From Deltaproteobacteria bacterium SG8_13 (GTDB taxonomy: Bacteria; Desulfobacterota; Desulfobacteria; Desulfobacterales; SG8-13): a stretch of DNA of 64,000 nt. Every line of letters starts with the position of its first letter. Positions within the stretch are counted from its first letter, which is position 1. The stretch spans positions 24,792-88,791 of the forward strand of contig LJNK01000015.1 of the NCBI GenBank assembly GCA_001303025.1. Reading direction: 5' to 3'. The notes under the pieces are model-generated. The model saw only the letters and a list, made by a program, of their open reading frames with translations, did no database searches and was not told where the DNA came from. The position numbers were made by a program, and so were the translations under genes. Below are positions 16,009 through 25,392 of the stretch, piece after piece.

Positions 16009-18975
16009 CTATACCTTTTGAATAACTTTTTTCAAATAGAACACCGCCGGTTTGGTGTTCAGGTACCCCATAATCTGATAAGCCCGCGGGTCTTCTGCCA
16101 GTTTGCGCACCTTGCTGCCGGGATCCATCAGGTTGCCGAACGCCAGCGCCTCGGTCGGACAGGTCTGCACGCAGGCCGGAACGATCTCACCGTCACGTAT
16201 GCTGCGATCTTCATCTTTGGCCAGCCCGTGGGCTTGCTTGATGCGCTGTACGCAAAAAGAGCACTTTTCCATCACCCCCTTGGAACGTACGGTAACATTC
16301 GGATTGAGCTGCAGTTCCAGCGGCTCGGGCCATCTCCAGCTGAACCAGTTGAAACGCCGGACTTTATAGGGGCAGTTCTGGGAACAAAACCGTGTGCCGA
16401 TGCAGCGGTTGTAAATCTGGTTGTTCATCCCCTCTTTATTGTGGTGGGGCGCATACACCGGGCACACCGACTCACAGGGCGCGTTGTCACAGTGCTGGCA
16501 CATCAGCGGCAGAAAGACGAGCTGTCGCGCATCGTCGGGATCTTCGTAGCGCTCCACGCTGAGCCAGGCCATCTCGCGTCCCTGCATCACCTGTTTGTCT
16601 CCGACGATGCCGATGTTGTTTTCCGCGTAACAGCCCGCCGCGCAGGCGCCGCAGCCGATACAGCGGTCCATATCGACCGCCATGGCCCACCGGTATCCTT
16701 CGTGCTGGTGGGGTGTGTAAAAATCCAGTTTGGGGTCATACCCCTCCGGCAGGGGCAGTACCAGTGGAAAATCGGACATGGTTAAGCCGGATTTTTTCTT
16801 TTTTGTCAGATCTGCTAACGAATCCAACCCGACGGTGAGGGCAATTTTCCGTCCATGTTGGCTCCGACTGCCGTCGGTGTTGGCCAGCTTCGCCTTGCGA
16901 CCGGTTTTTGCCACCTGCACCCCGCCGGTAACAAAGTGCGGTCCGCCGGTTCGGGGATCCGTTTCCGCCGGCAGCAGCCGCAGGGGATTTGTCCCTTGTC
17001 CCTCGGCGTAACGACCGTAGGCCGTGTGGCCCTGCCCGATGCCCATGACCAGCATGCCGGGACGAACGCTATGGGTCAGGTACACCGGTGCTTCCAGATT
17101 CCCCCGATCGGTTTTGACCTGTACCGACTCGCCGTGTTTCAATCCCTGCTGCTTGAGGGTGTCCGGGTGCATCATTACCGGCGTCTGCCATGCCACCCGG
17201 GTAATCGGATCGGGGATTTCACACAACCATGGCCGGTTGGCCCCGCGCCCGTCAAAAAACCTCACGGTCGGCACAGCCGCAAGGGTCAACCCCGAGGCAT
17301 GCGGTTCGGCCAGCGTGGAAAACAGCTCCTCGATTTTTTCAGCAGCCGGCCCGCCGGCTCTGCCCTTGTATCGCTTCGGTTCCGGCAACTGGTGGATACC
17401 GCCTTGCTGAACGGCCTTGAGCCAGTCCAGTTCGCCATTTATATCGGCCCGCGAAAGCATCCTGCCGACCAGATGCCCCTTGTAGCCTTCCGCAGATCTT
17501 TTGTTGCCGTCCACCGTCTTCAGCAGCAAGTCTCCGAGCGTGGGGGAATCGGTCAGCCTTCCCATGGCCGGCTGCAAGGTGGATACCGGGACCTGCTTGC
17601 CGCTGTACTCGTCCCAGGTTTCCAGAAAATGCCGCACCGGGAATATCAGGTCCGCCAGAACGGAAGTTTCGTCCATGAAGCTGTTGAATGCGACCGTGTA
17701 GGTGGCTGGATTGCTGATCGCCTTTTCGATCTCCCCACCGCCGGCAACTGCATACACGGGGTTGACGTTGTTGAGCAGCAAAAGCGCCGGGGGATCCTCT
17801 GCGAACTTTCGAAACGTTTCCTTCACATCGAAAAGTGACGCGGCGACCTCCACCCGGTGGCGCTGCTCGAAGTCGAAAAGCGAGAGATCCGGATCGAGGA
17901 TCAGGTTCAACAGGTTGACCGCCACGTCGGTCTGCAGGGAATTCGAACTGCCGTTGCCGAGGCCCGCGCCCAATACCAGCGGTCGACCGGCCCGTCTCAG
18001 GGCCTCGGTAAGGCGCTCGAAGTCCTGGACCGATATGCCCGTGAGCTTTGAAACCGTGGCTTTGTCGTATGCAGACGCCGTGTTTCCCAGCTGATAGCGC
18101 AGTTTTCGACTTAAACCGGTCGGCCGGCCGAGTTTCAGGATCTCCCTTAGAAGCCCGAGCGCCACGACGGCCTCGCTGCCGGGTCGGCAGTCCAGCCACA
18201 GATCCGCATTGGCGCCGGTCAGCGTCTGGTAGGGGCTGACAAAAAAGAAGCGCCCTTTCCCGCCGCCGTCCAGCGCATGCATCTGCATGAATTTGCGGGC
18301 ATATTCCACCGGTGACAACCACGTGTCCAGAAAATCGGCACCGAAGGCAATCAGCAAATCGGCCTGCTGCATGCGGTAGGAAGGCAGGCCCCTGACGCCA
18401 AAAACAATTTCGTTGGCAGATTTCAACGACTCGTAGCCGAGAGGCTCAAAGACCAGCGGTGGGGCGGATTTGTATTGCGTCAGGGTTTCGGTGCAAAGCT
18501 GCAGGAGGGTGTCGCCGATCACCTCGGTAACCATGCGCACCCGATTATCTCCGCTGCCGGCTGCTTGTGCTGTTTTTTCCAGCAGCATCCCTTCGGCCTC
18601 TGCAAAGGTGATCGCGCGCCAGCCGCCGTCACTTTTAAGATAGGGGCTGCGCAGCCGGTCCGGGTTATAAACGCCCTGCAGGGCCGCCTGGCCGCGCATG
18701 CACAACTTCCCGCGATTCACCGGGTGAAGGGGATTTCCTTCCACTTTTATGAGCCGGCCTTCCCGGTTGCCGGCCAGAATCCCGCAGCCGGCAGGGCACT
18801 CCCGGCATGTGGTTGCATACCAGCTGGTTCGGCCCACCACCATGTCTTCCGGGGCGTGGATGAGGGAAAACAGGTTTTTTTCCGGTCGGGGGGCATTATA
18901 AGGATCGGGAGAGCAGCCGACAGCCATCGACACGCTTCCCATACCGACAATTTTCAAAAAGGTTCGCCGATCCAT
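16009..18975 (-). CDS. actB: ActB, fused molybdopterin-oxidoreductase-like and iron-sulfur subunit
   Basis: A 988-aa periplasmic subunit. A Tat signal (RRTFLK at residues 3-8) ends in a lipobox-like AVGC at about residue 19. Residues 50-740 form the molybdopterin-oxidoreductase-like domain with an N-terminal cluster site CRECPAGC...CMRG. From about residue 770 there is a ferredoxin-like domain with CIGCGACAAGC, CQHCDNAPCESVC, CIGTRFCSQNC and CSFCVQ...CVQTCP, enough for four clusters. This fusion of two complex-iron-sulfur-molybdoenzyme modules in one chain is characteristic of ActB, which usually has lost molybdenum. It is the first gene of the operon, with about 600 nt of intergenic sequence upstream. 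It relays electrons from the ActC quinol site. Confidence 0.92.
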   Translation of the reverse strand: MDRRTFLKIVGMGSVSMAVGCSPDPYNAPRPEKNLFSLIHAPEDMVVGRTSWYATTCRECPAGCGILAGNREGRLIKVEGNPLHPVNRGKLCMRGQAALQGVYNPDRLRSPYLKSDGGWRAITFAEAEGMLLEKTAQAAGSGDNRVRMVTEVIGDTLLQLCTETLTQYKSAPPLVFEPLGYESLKSANEIVFGVRGLPSYRMQQADLLIAFGADFLDTWLSPVEYARKFMQMHALDGGGKGRFFFVSPYQTLTGANADLWLDCRPGSEAVVALGLLREILKLGRPTGLSRKLRYQLGNTASAYDKATVSKLTGISVQDFERLTEALRRAGRPLVLGAGLGNGSSNSLQTDVAVNLLNLILDPDLSLFDFEQRHRVEVAASLFDVKETFRKFAEDPPALLLLNNVNPVYAVAGGGEIEKAISNPATYTVAFNSFMDETSVLADLIFPVRHFLETWDEYSGKQVPVSTLQPAMGRLTDSPTLGDLLLKTVDGNKRSAEGYKGHLVGRMLSRADINGELDWLKAVQQGGIHQLPEPKRYKGRAGGPAAEKIEELFSTLAEPHASGLTLAAVPTVRFFDGRGANRPWLCEIPDPITRVAWQTPVMMHPDTLKQQGLKHGESVQVKTDRGNLEAPVYLTHSVRPGMLVMGIGQGHTAYGRYAEGQGTNPLRLLPAETDPRTGGPHFVTGGVQVAKTGRKAKLANTDGSRSQHGRKIALTVGLDSLADLTKKKKSGLTMSDFPLVLPLPEGYDPKLDFYTPHQHEGYRWAMAVDMDRCIGCGACAAGCYAENNIGIVGDKQVMQGREMAWLSVERYEDPDDARQLVFLPLMCQHCDNAPCESVCPVYAPHHNKEGMNNQIYNRCIGTRFCSQNCPYKVRRFNWFSWRWPEPLELQLNPNVTVRSKGVMEKCSFCVQRIKQAHGLAKDEDRSIRDGEIVPACVQTCPTEALAFGNLMDPGSKVRKLAEDPRAYQIMGYLNTKPAVFYLKKVIQKV

Positions 18976-19112
18976 GGACCCAAATTCTCCGCGATCAGAT
19001 TGGGTTAGCGGCTATCGCCGTGCCTCGCAGCCTCGTCGGATGTAACACGTGCCACTGAGCCACTAACATGTTCAAAATAATGAGAATCGAAGGCAGGTAT
19101 GTACTTTATGGG

Positions 19113-19139
19113 GTTATAAAATATCGCCAGTGATGTCAA
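19113..19139 (-). promoter_or_regulatory. Candidate promoter of the act-cco operon
   Basis: On the minus strand a perfect TTGACA (19134-19139) is followed after 15 nt by TATAAC (19113-19118). The spacer is shorter than the optimal 17 nt, so strength is uncertain. It lies about 140 nt upstream of actB. No clear FNR or sigma-54 consensus was found beside it. Confidence 0.3.
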
Positions 19140-19540
19140 GGATTGATGTTGGCCCCTGCCTGCGGTGGATTGCCGCCGGGTCCGATGCGGCAGCGGCCAG
19201 GGGTCCGGTTGCTGAGATGTATTTTCGGATGCTGCTTTCACAAGATCGGCGACGATCACAACCGATCGCAACCGTTGCAGAAGAACTCCTGCCAGGCGCG
19301 TCGATCAGCAAAGGGCGCCATAAGCGAAAATAATCGCGTCGGCATCGATAGATGCCTTCGGTGAAATAGATTGTGGGATTGGCCGTGTAAAGGCAACTGC
19401 TTTCGCAGACGAAAAAGGCCGGCAGATGGTACGGGGGGTGGGGGTGGATGGCCCCTTGAAATCCGGGGCCACTGTCGAACTGGCGGCGGCCAGCATTGAA
19501 GAATTCGCCCGGATCAAATCCTGACTCGGTTGAACCCGGA

Positions 19541-19567
19541 TAAAAAAATATTCATCCACTCGGTGGA
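19541..19567 (-). terminator. Rho-independent terminator of the M1 aminopeptidase gene
   Basis: Immediately downstream of the aminopeptidase stop on the minus strand there is a perfect 5-bp stem TCCAC/GTGGA with a 3-nt loop (19555-19567). It is followed within 4 nt by a run of seven T residues. The short stem makes it modest, but the placement is right. Confidence 0.5.
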
Positions 19568-19572
19568 AAGAT

Positions 19573-22074
19573 TCACGAACCTGTGGCCAGGTTGTTGCTT
19601 CGGAAACGCATATTGATCTCCAGTCTTTCCAGCGAAAGCTTCAGCACGTCACGCACCTGGGGCCGCTCCTGCAAATAGTTGTGGGCAAAGCGCTTGGCCT
19701 CCTCGGCCTGACGGACTCCAACCGCTGGAAATATGGCGGTAATGACACGCTCGTAAAGCAGGGGGTGAAACTTTTCCAATTCTGCCTGGTTGGCCAGGTA
19801 CCAGTCCCACAGCAGGTCTGCAGCACACGGATTGCCGGCCATGGCCGCTATCGGGATAAATTTGTTCCGATCGGGCACTTCGTCCAGGGCGAATTGCAGG
19901 ATTTCTTCGATTTGGGCCCGCTGCCTGAAACTTCCCATCGCAGCGAGAATGTTCAGCCGCTCGTGCTCACTTTCGGAATGTCGAAAACGCGTCAGGATCC
20001 AGTCGAGCTCCTTTGCCGCGCCCCGCAGCGCACCCACCTGGAAAACGGCCTTTTGTATGTCGGGATGAACCGCCTCATTTTGGGTGCGCAATGCGACGAA
20101 TTTCTGATGGGCAAAGTCGGCAATACTGGCAGAGCCGAACATCGCCGCAGGCAGGATGATTTGATCGCGCATCAAAGAGGCGGTGAAGGGCTCATTTGCT
20201 GCCGGTTCGAAACCGGCCTGGTTGAGAGCGTTTTCGAGTATCGCCTTTCCCACGGCGGCCACCTTCCGCCGGCCGCCTTCTTCCAGCAGAAGGTAGGCCT
20301 GCAGAAGGTTATTGGCGATGCTCACAACAGGAAGATACGCTTTTTCCTGCCGGTAGGACTGCAGGAAACGCAGATAGGCATCCAATCCGACCTGCCCACT
20401 TCTGACCAGGGCGTACAGATCGTTCTGCAATCCCCAGCGATCCTCCGCCGGAAGATTGCGGTTCTCTATATACGATGAAAGAGATGCCAGCGCCTCGGTG
20501 TCATCGTAACAGGTTCGGTAAAAGCCATTTTGCCCGGCATTGATCTTGTAGGCCACCGGTTCTTGATCTAACGCCACTATCTGCTCTTTCTCCGTCAACA
20601 GGGTCTGCACAATTTGTGATTCTCCGCTGGATGTGAACAGCGCAATGTTGACAGGAATGTCCCAGCGTTGATCGAATGAACTGGGCAGGTAGGAAAACCG
20701 CTGCTGTTTCAAAAAGAGCTTGCCACCTTCCTTGCGAACGCTTACCAGCGGATAACCCGGCTGTTCTATCCAGCTTTTCATCATCTTTTTGATCGGTTGT
20801 TCGGACACGGCCTCAAATGCTTCCCAAAGGTGATGACTGGCGGCATTCCCATAGGCGTGGCTCTCAAGGTAACGGGTCAGCCCGTTTCTGAAATTTTCAT
20901 CTCCGATGTAGCCCTTGACCTGCCGCAGAATGCTGCCTCCCTTGCTGTAGATGATCGGGGCGGTGCTGGAGTTGATCACCACATGCTCACCGCCGGGGAT
21001 TTCAATGGCAAAGGTTTCATGCATGCCGTCTCTGGCCAGTGCGGTGTCGGTCTGCCCCCCTAAAAACTGCTCCCAGATGCCCCACTCCGGGTGGTGGCGG
21101 TCCACGACCCCGTATCCGAAAAATGTGGCAAAGCTCTCGTTGAGCCAGAGGTATTCCCACTTGGAAGGCGTTACCAGGTTCCCGAACCACTGGTGGGCAA
21201 TCTCGTGGGCGATCACCTCACAGATCCGCTCTTCTCCCGAGCGTGAGGTGATGTTCGGATAATGCAGCAGCAGGTTTTCACGGAAGGTGATCGCTCCCCA
21301 GTTTTCCATTGCGCCGAAGGCAAAGTCGGGGATGGCAATCAGATCCATTTTTGGCAGCGGGTACGGGATCCGATAGTATCGTTCACAGAACCCGAGCGCT
21401 TTGCGTCCGAAGTCCAGGCCGTATGCGGCATACCGGGACATCGCCGGCAGGGTGACCGCCCGCACCCGACCATCGGTTTCGTCCTGGACGATTTCAAAAG
21501 CGCCGACGCCGAAGAACAGTAAATAGGTGGACATCCGGGGAGTCTGGGTGAAATGAACGCGCTTTTTGCCGTCTCCGACATTCACCTCTTGCTTGACGAT
21601 ACCATTGGAAATGGCCACCAGGTCCTTGTCGACGGTCATCACCACTTCGAAGGTCGCCTTTTTCTGCGGATGATCCTGGCAGGGAAACGCCCTGCGGGCG
21701 TCGCTTTCCTGAAACTGCGTGACTGCGATATAGCGGGCCTGGCCGTCAGTCCGGTAGCCGCTGCGGTAAAAGCCGGCCATCCGGTCATTGATCGATCCAC
21801 TGTATTCAATTCTCATCCGAATGTCACCATCCAGCGGCTTCGGCAGCCGGATGCGAAGCTGTTCCTTTTCGGGCTCCAGGGTTGCGGCACAGCTCTCCCA
21901 ATTGTCGTTGACCCGCACGCTGCAGGAGAAAATGTCCAGATCCAATGCATGCAGCAGAACCTCGTGGGCCGGCTGCGTCATTTCGCCCGATATATCGACC
22001 TGGCCCAGGAAACGGAAACTGGTGAGATCCGGTGTAAGGGAAATTCGGTAGTGGGTGGGGACAAAATCGTTCAT
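19573..22074 (-). CDS. M1 family zinc aminopeptidase (PepN/ERAP-like)
   Basis: An 833-aa metallopeptidase. The exopeptidase motif GAMEN is near residue 253 and the zinc site HEIAHQWFGN near residue 287, with the third ligand glutamate about 19 residues later in LNESFATF. A C-terminal ERAP1-like helical domain fills residues 480-830. No signal peptide is seen, so it is probably cytosolic and trims N-terminal residues from peptides. The ATG at 22074 has GGAGG 5 nt upstream. It appears to be a single-gene transcript: it ends in a terminator and is separated by 134 nt from the signalling genes upstream. Closer in architecture to tricorn-interacting/ERAP proteins than to E. coli PepN. Confidence 0.93.
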   Translation of the reverse strand: MNDFVPTHYRISLTPDLTSFRFLGQVDISGEMTQPAHEVLLHALDLDIFSCSVRVNDNWESCAATLEPEKEQLRIRLPKPLDGDIRMRIEYSGSINDRMAGFYRSGYRTDGQARYIAVTQFQESDARRAFPCQDHPQKKATFEVVMTVDKDLVAISNGIVKQEVNVGDGKKRVHFTQTPRMSTYLLFFGVGAFEIVQDETDGRVRAVTLPAMSRYAAYGLDFGRKALGFCERYYRIPYPLPKMDLIAIPDFAFGAMENWGAITFRENLLLHYPNITSRSGEERICEVIAHEIAHQWFGNLVTPSKWEYLWLNESFATFFGYGVVDRHHPEWGIWEQFLGGQTDTALARDGMHETFAIEIPGGEHVVINSSTAPIIYSKGGSILRQVKGYIGDENFRNGLTRYLESHAYGNAASHHLWEAFEAVSEQPIKKMMKSWIEQPGYPLVSVRKEGGKLFLKQQRFSYLPSSFDQRWDIPVNIALFTSSGESQIVQTLLTEKEQIVALDQEPVAYKINAGQNGFYRTCYDDTEALASLSSYIENRNLPAEDRWGLQNDLYALVRSGQVGLDAYLRFLQSYRQEKAYLPVVSIANNLLQAYLLLEEGGRRKVAAVGKAILENALNQAGFEPAANEPFTASLMRDQIILPAAMFGSASIADFAHQKFVALRTQNEAVHPDIQKAVFQVGALRGAAKELDWILTRFRHSESEHERLNILAAMGSFRQRAQIEEILQFALDEVPDRNKFIPIAAMAGNPCAADLLWDWYLANQAELEKFHPLLYERVITAIFPAVGVRQAEEAKRFAHNYLQERPQVRDVLKLSLERLEINMRFRSNNLATGS

Positions 22075-22208
22075 TCAAACCTCCAGGTCATGGCTTTTAC
22101 CGATGACAAACATAAGACCTGGAGGCAAAACCGTCAATTCACTGCCACAGGGCTTTGAAATTGCGGCAGGCCGGGGTTTTTCTACCGGACTATAGTCGAA
22201 GGGCACCG

Positions 22209-24227
22209 CTACCGGCCGGACTGGCTCCGGTTGAACACCAGGGCAATGCTCAAGGCGGAGGCGATCGAACACAACAGATTTTCATCCTCATCGGTAAAGC
22301 CCTGGCCGTTCTTGTTGAGGACTTCGAGAACGCCTATCACCTTTTTATAAGTAACCAGGGGGACGCAGAGTACCGACCGGGTGGTAAAGCCGGTCTGCTG
22401 ATCGATCTCCCGGAACAGAAGAGGCGATTTCTGGGCGTTATTGACGGTCATCGGCTTGGCTTTGGCCGCAACGGTCCCGGCAATCCCCTGGCCGATCTTC
22501 AACTGGAATTTCTTGACAGTCCCGGTAGCGGCATTAAATGACATGGCCAACTTCAGGTGGTCTTTTTCTTTTAGAAACAACGAGCCGGCCTCTACCTGCA
22601 AGATGGTGCGAATCCGATCCATCACATACTTGAGCAGCGGCTCGATTGTCATGACCCCGGATAACACCGCCTTTCCAATGTACTGGACGGTCTCAGCCGT
22701 CTGCCGGCAGCTGGAAAGCCCCTGCTGAAGCTGCCCCCTCTCCAGTGCCAAGGTCAGCGCACCGGTGATCCATTCCAACTGCGGGCCACAATCGTTGAAT
22801 TGCCCCTCCTTACCAGCGGTCAGGATCAACAGGACCGGGCTGCCACCGTCGCCGTCGAGCGGAACCAGCAGGCAGGATTTCATTTTCAGCCGGTCGAGCA
22901 GTTTCTGTTCGACGGAGCCGGGCTGCAGATCCGACAAGCTCAGCGCCGCCGGGGCCTTGCCTTCCAGCACTCGGGCGATCAGTGTATTTGAGATCGGCAT
23001 GATGGTACTGGTGGCAACGACCCGCTGATCGCTGTAAATCAGGTTGCTGATACGCAGTCCATCGGCTCTGCCCTCAACCGGCGTCAGCAGTATCGCCACA
23101 TCCACCGGCACTGTGGCCCCGACTTTCTGGATCAGGGCAGCTACCACCTCGGCACAGGTATGGTTCGTACGGGCCGTTTCCGCGATTTCCGCCGGCTGCA
23201 GAAAGCTTCCAACGTCAAATTCCGGCTGCGGTTCAGGCTTCACCTCAGGCTGCAGTTCGGGCTGCGGTTCGGGCTGCGGTTCGGGCTGTGCATCGGGCTG
23301 CGGCTGGGCTTCCTTCAGTTCGGCAACCGCCGGCTCTTCCTTCAGGATGTCCAGCACATTGTCCAACTCGGTGGTAAAGGTATCGTCTTCCGGCCCGAAG
23401 ATGGGACCTGAATCGTCGGGATCGGATTTTATGACCTTTACGTTGTTCGACCGGGCGGCCGGCGGTTTCTCCTTTTTCTGATCGACCGGCTGGTCTAATT
23501 CTAAAGGCGGTTCGTCCCCGTCGTCTTTTTCCAGACCATCTTGCGCCGCCCGTGCTTCGTCTTTTTTTCGCAGCCCCTCCATTACCACCGACATCAGCCC
23601 TTTTTCGATCCGCCTTTTCGGCCTGTTCTGGGGCAGATCCTTGATATACAGGTGGGTGTTTTCCCAGGCGATCATCTCGTAAGCCGCTTCCTCTCCGGAC
23701 AGTTCTCCGCACGCGGCATCGTGCAGTTCGCCGCGGACAAGAAAAAAGCTCCCGCGCTGCTGGCCGTTTGCGTGGACATCGATCCGGCAACTCTTCTCCT
23801 CCATCTCGATGATCTGCAAAAAGCTGCTCAGTGACACGCAGTTCAATGAGCCGCCTTTGTGGGCCTGGTCCAGCCCGTTGAGAACCGACTGGGCGAGCAG
23901 ATCGAGATTGACCGGTTTGTCCATCACCCGCAGCGCACCGAGCCCCTTGAGCTTATTTTGAATTTCCGGCGTGCAGTATGCACTCACCGCGATGGTGGGT
24001 ACAGAAGGAAACTTGTTGCTCATGTAAGCGATCAGTTCGATCCCGTCCATCTCCGGCATCTTCAGATCGGTGACCACCAGGTCGATGTCTTCGGCCTCAA
24101 GGACCTTGACCGCTTCTTTTCCGTTCCCGGCGGTAAAGACATTGAACCGATCCTTGTAGTCTTCGAAGCGGCCGGTCATGATCATCAATAGGGTTTTTTC
24201 GTCATCGACGACTAATACGTTTTGCAT
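22209..24227 (-). CDS. Response regulator with DUF4388 and two GAF domains
   Basis: A protein of about 672 aa. I start at the ATG at 24227, which has GGGGAG 8 nt upstream; the frame is open to 24266. Residues 1-125 are a CheY-like receiver (LVVDDE, phosphoacceptor in VVTDLKMPEMDG). Residues 125-215 resemble the DUF4388/PATAN domain. A charged and Pro/Gln/Glu-rich linker spans about 215-350. A degenerate GAF-like domain (350-500) and a clearer C-terminal GAF domain (520-665, ending FTDEDENLL...ALSIALVF) follow. There is no DNA-binding or enzymatic output, so it probably works through protein interaction. It is the last of a run of signalling genes downstream of the giant surface protein. This architecture is common in Desulfobacterota and Myxococcota (family knowledge). 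Confidence 0.85.
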   Translation of the reverse strand: MQNVLVVDDEKTLLMIMTGRFEDYKDRFNVFTAGNGKEAVKVLEAEDIDLVVTDLKMPEMDGIELIAYMSNKFPSVPTIAVSAYCTPEIQNKLKGLGALRVMDKPVNLDLLAQSVLNGLDQAHKGGSLNCVSLSSFLQIIEMEEKSCRIDVHANGQQRGSFFLVRGELHDAACGELSGEEAAYEMIAWENTHLYIKDLPQNRPKRRIEKGLMSVVMEGLRKKDEARAAQDGLEKDDGDEPPLELDQPVDQKKEKPPAARSNNVKVIKSDPDDSGPIFGPEDDTFTTELDNVLDILKEEPAVAELKEAQPQPDAQPEPQPEPQPELQPEVKPEPQPEFDVGSFLQPAEIAETARTNHTCAEVVAALIQKVGATVPVDVAILLTPVEGRADGLRISNLIYSDQRVVATSTIMPISNTLIARVLEGKAPAALSLSDLQPGSVEQKLLDRLKMKSCLLVPLDGDGGSPVLLILTAGKEGQFNDCGPQLEWITGALTLALERGQLQQGLSSCRQTAETVQYIGKAVLSGVMTIEPLLKYVMDRIRTILQVEAGSLFLKEKDHLKLAMSFNAATGTVKKFQLKIGQGIAGTVAAKAKPMTVNNAQKSPLLFREIDQQTGFTTRSVLCVPLVTYKKVIGVLEVLNKNGQGFTDEDENLLCSIASALSIALVFNRSQSGR
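23221..23310 (-). repeat. In-frame tandem repeat encoding a Pro-Glu/Gln linker
   Basis: A short tandem repeat built on the 12-nt theme TTCGGGCTGCGG (plus-strand reading). It encodes alternating Gln-Pro-Glu-Pro units (PQPEPQPEP) in the linker of the receiver-DUF4388-GAF protein. Such tracts are prone to length change by slippage and give an extended flexible spacer. Confidence 0.75.
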
Positions 24228-24334
24228 GGTCTTACTCCCCATCTGCCCGCTTGAAATCGCAAACATTTCCCGGCGGGCAGAAATTGGCTGACCTGATCAT
24301 TTCAATTATCAATCACAAATCCCCTGTCGGTCTT

Positions 24335-25315
24335 TTAATTCCTGGGAGCGTCCTCTGGCTTTGCCGTCCACACAGAGTTGCGCCCGAGTTTCTTGGCCCG
24401 GTACATGGCCCTGTCGGCCCGTTCCACCAGCTCCGGTCTGTCTGCACCGTCTTCCGGAAACGAGGCAATCCCCACGCTGATTGTCACTTTTTTAAGCGGC
24501 TGGCTTTCGCGTCCCGAAAAGGGGAAATTCTCGATATAGCGGCGCAGCTTCTCTCCAATAACGGCAGCGTTTTTCTTCGGCGTGGCCGGCATCATGATGA
24601 CGAACTCTTCCCCGCCGTACCGCGCGACAATGTCGGAGCGCCTCGTCGCTTTCAGCAAAATCTCTCCGAGTTTTCGAAGCAATCGGTCGCCTTCCAGGTG
24701 CCCGTTGGTGTCGTTGTAGTGCTTGAAGTGATCCAGGTCGAGAAAAAGGAGCGAAAAAACCTCACCGTGGCGCTCCGCCCGGAGAATTTCGTTTTGGATC
24801 ACATCCTGGAAATAACGATGATTGTAAAGCCGGGTCAGCCCATCCCGGCATGCCAGATCCTTCAGAATCCGGTTCGCTCTTTCCAGTTGACTGTTTTTCT
24901 GCGCGAGCGATTCCACCAGGCTGCGATTTTCCCGGGTCAGGATCACCTTTTCCAGGGCCCGGCGGGCGGCGGCGGAGATCAGGTCCAGATCTTCGAACGG
25001 CTTGAACAGGTAATCGTACGCACCGTGGCGCATGGCCGAAATGGCGGTTTCCAGAGACGCGTGGCTGGTGATGATGATCACCTGCGTGTCGCTGTAACGC
25101 GCTTTTATCTCCTCCAGCAGCTCCAGTCCGGTCATCCCCGGCATCTTGATATCGGTAATCACCAGCGCAAAAGATTCTTTTTTCATGATCTCCAGCGCCT
25201 GCTCCGCGTTGGCGGCCGATTCGACGGCATGTCCGTCATCGGAGAGCACCTGATATAAAACACTGCGAACCGTGTCTTCGTCATCTACAACGAGTATGCG
25301 ATCTTCTTCAGCCAT
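24335..25315 (-). CDS. Response regulator with GGDEF domain (diguanylate cyclase)
   Basis: A 326-aa cytoplasmic protein. Residues 1-125 form a receiver with acidic pocket DDED and phosphoacceptor in VITDIKMPGM. A coiled-coil linker (residues 125-165) leads to a GGDEF domain with the intact active-site sequence YGGEEF. An RRSD allosteric inhibition site (RxxD) lies five residues before it. Intact motifs predict synthesis of cyclic di-GMP from GTP upon receiver phosphorylation, with product inhibition. It sits between two other receiver proteins in the run downstream of the giant adhesin, so c-di-GMP may link the sensor kinases to surface attachment (inference). Confidence 0.92.
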   Translation of the reverse strand: MAEEDRILVVDDEDTVRSVLYQVLSDDGHAVESAANAEQALEIMKKESFALVITDIKMPGMTGLELLEEIKARYSDTQVIIITSHASLETAISAMRHGAYDYLFKPFEDLDLISAAARRALEKVILTRENRSLVESLAQKNSQLERANRILKDLACRDGLTRLYNHRYFQDVIQNEILRAERHGEVFSLLFLDLDHFKHYNDTNGHLEGDRLLRKLGEILLKATRRSDIVARYGGEEFVIMMPATPKKNAAVIGEKLRRYIENFPFSGRESQPLKKVTISVGIASFPEDGADRPELVERADRAMYRAKKLGRNSVWTAKPEDAPRN

Positions 25316-25392
25316 AGTCCTCTTCGTTTCTTCAGCGCGGTCGGTGTGCTTTTCGTTCCTCGATTCCTGTGGTTGCCGCCGGGTTAACAGGT

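Larger units (their letters stand above)
18976..19572. other. Intergenic region between the M1 aminopeptidase and actB
   Basis: About 600 nt with no convincing complete gene. The left part carries a candidate actB promoter and the right edge carries a terminator for the aminopeptidase gene. On the plus strand, from about 19325 to 19524, a frame ending in TGA reads like the tail of a protein (FADEKGRQMVRGVGVDGPLK...), but there is no start or ribosome site and a stop lies just upstream. It may be a decayed gene end or chance. Confidence 0.5.

Noticed and set aside
19098..19139. Sigma-32 heat-shock promoter upstream of actB (CTTGACA ... CCCCATAA)
   Set aside because: The spacer of about 20 nt is well outside the usual 13-17 nt range.
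22160..22208. Terminator after the receiver-DUF4388-GAF gene
   Set aside because: The repeated CCGGTAG is a direct repeat, and GACTATAGTC is a short palindrome without a following T-run on the minus strand.
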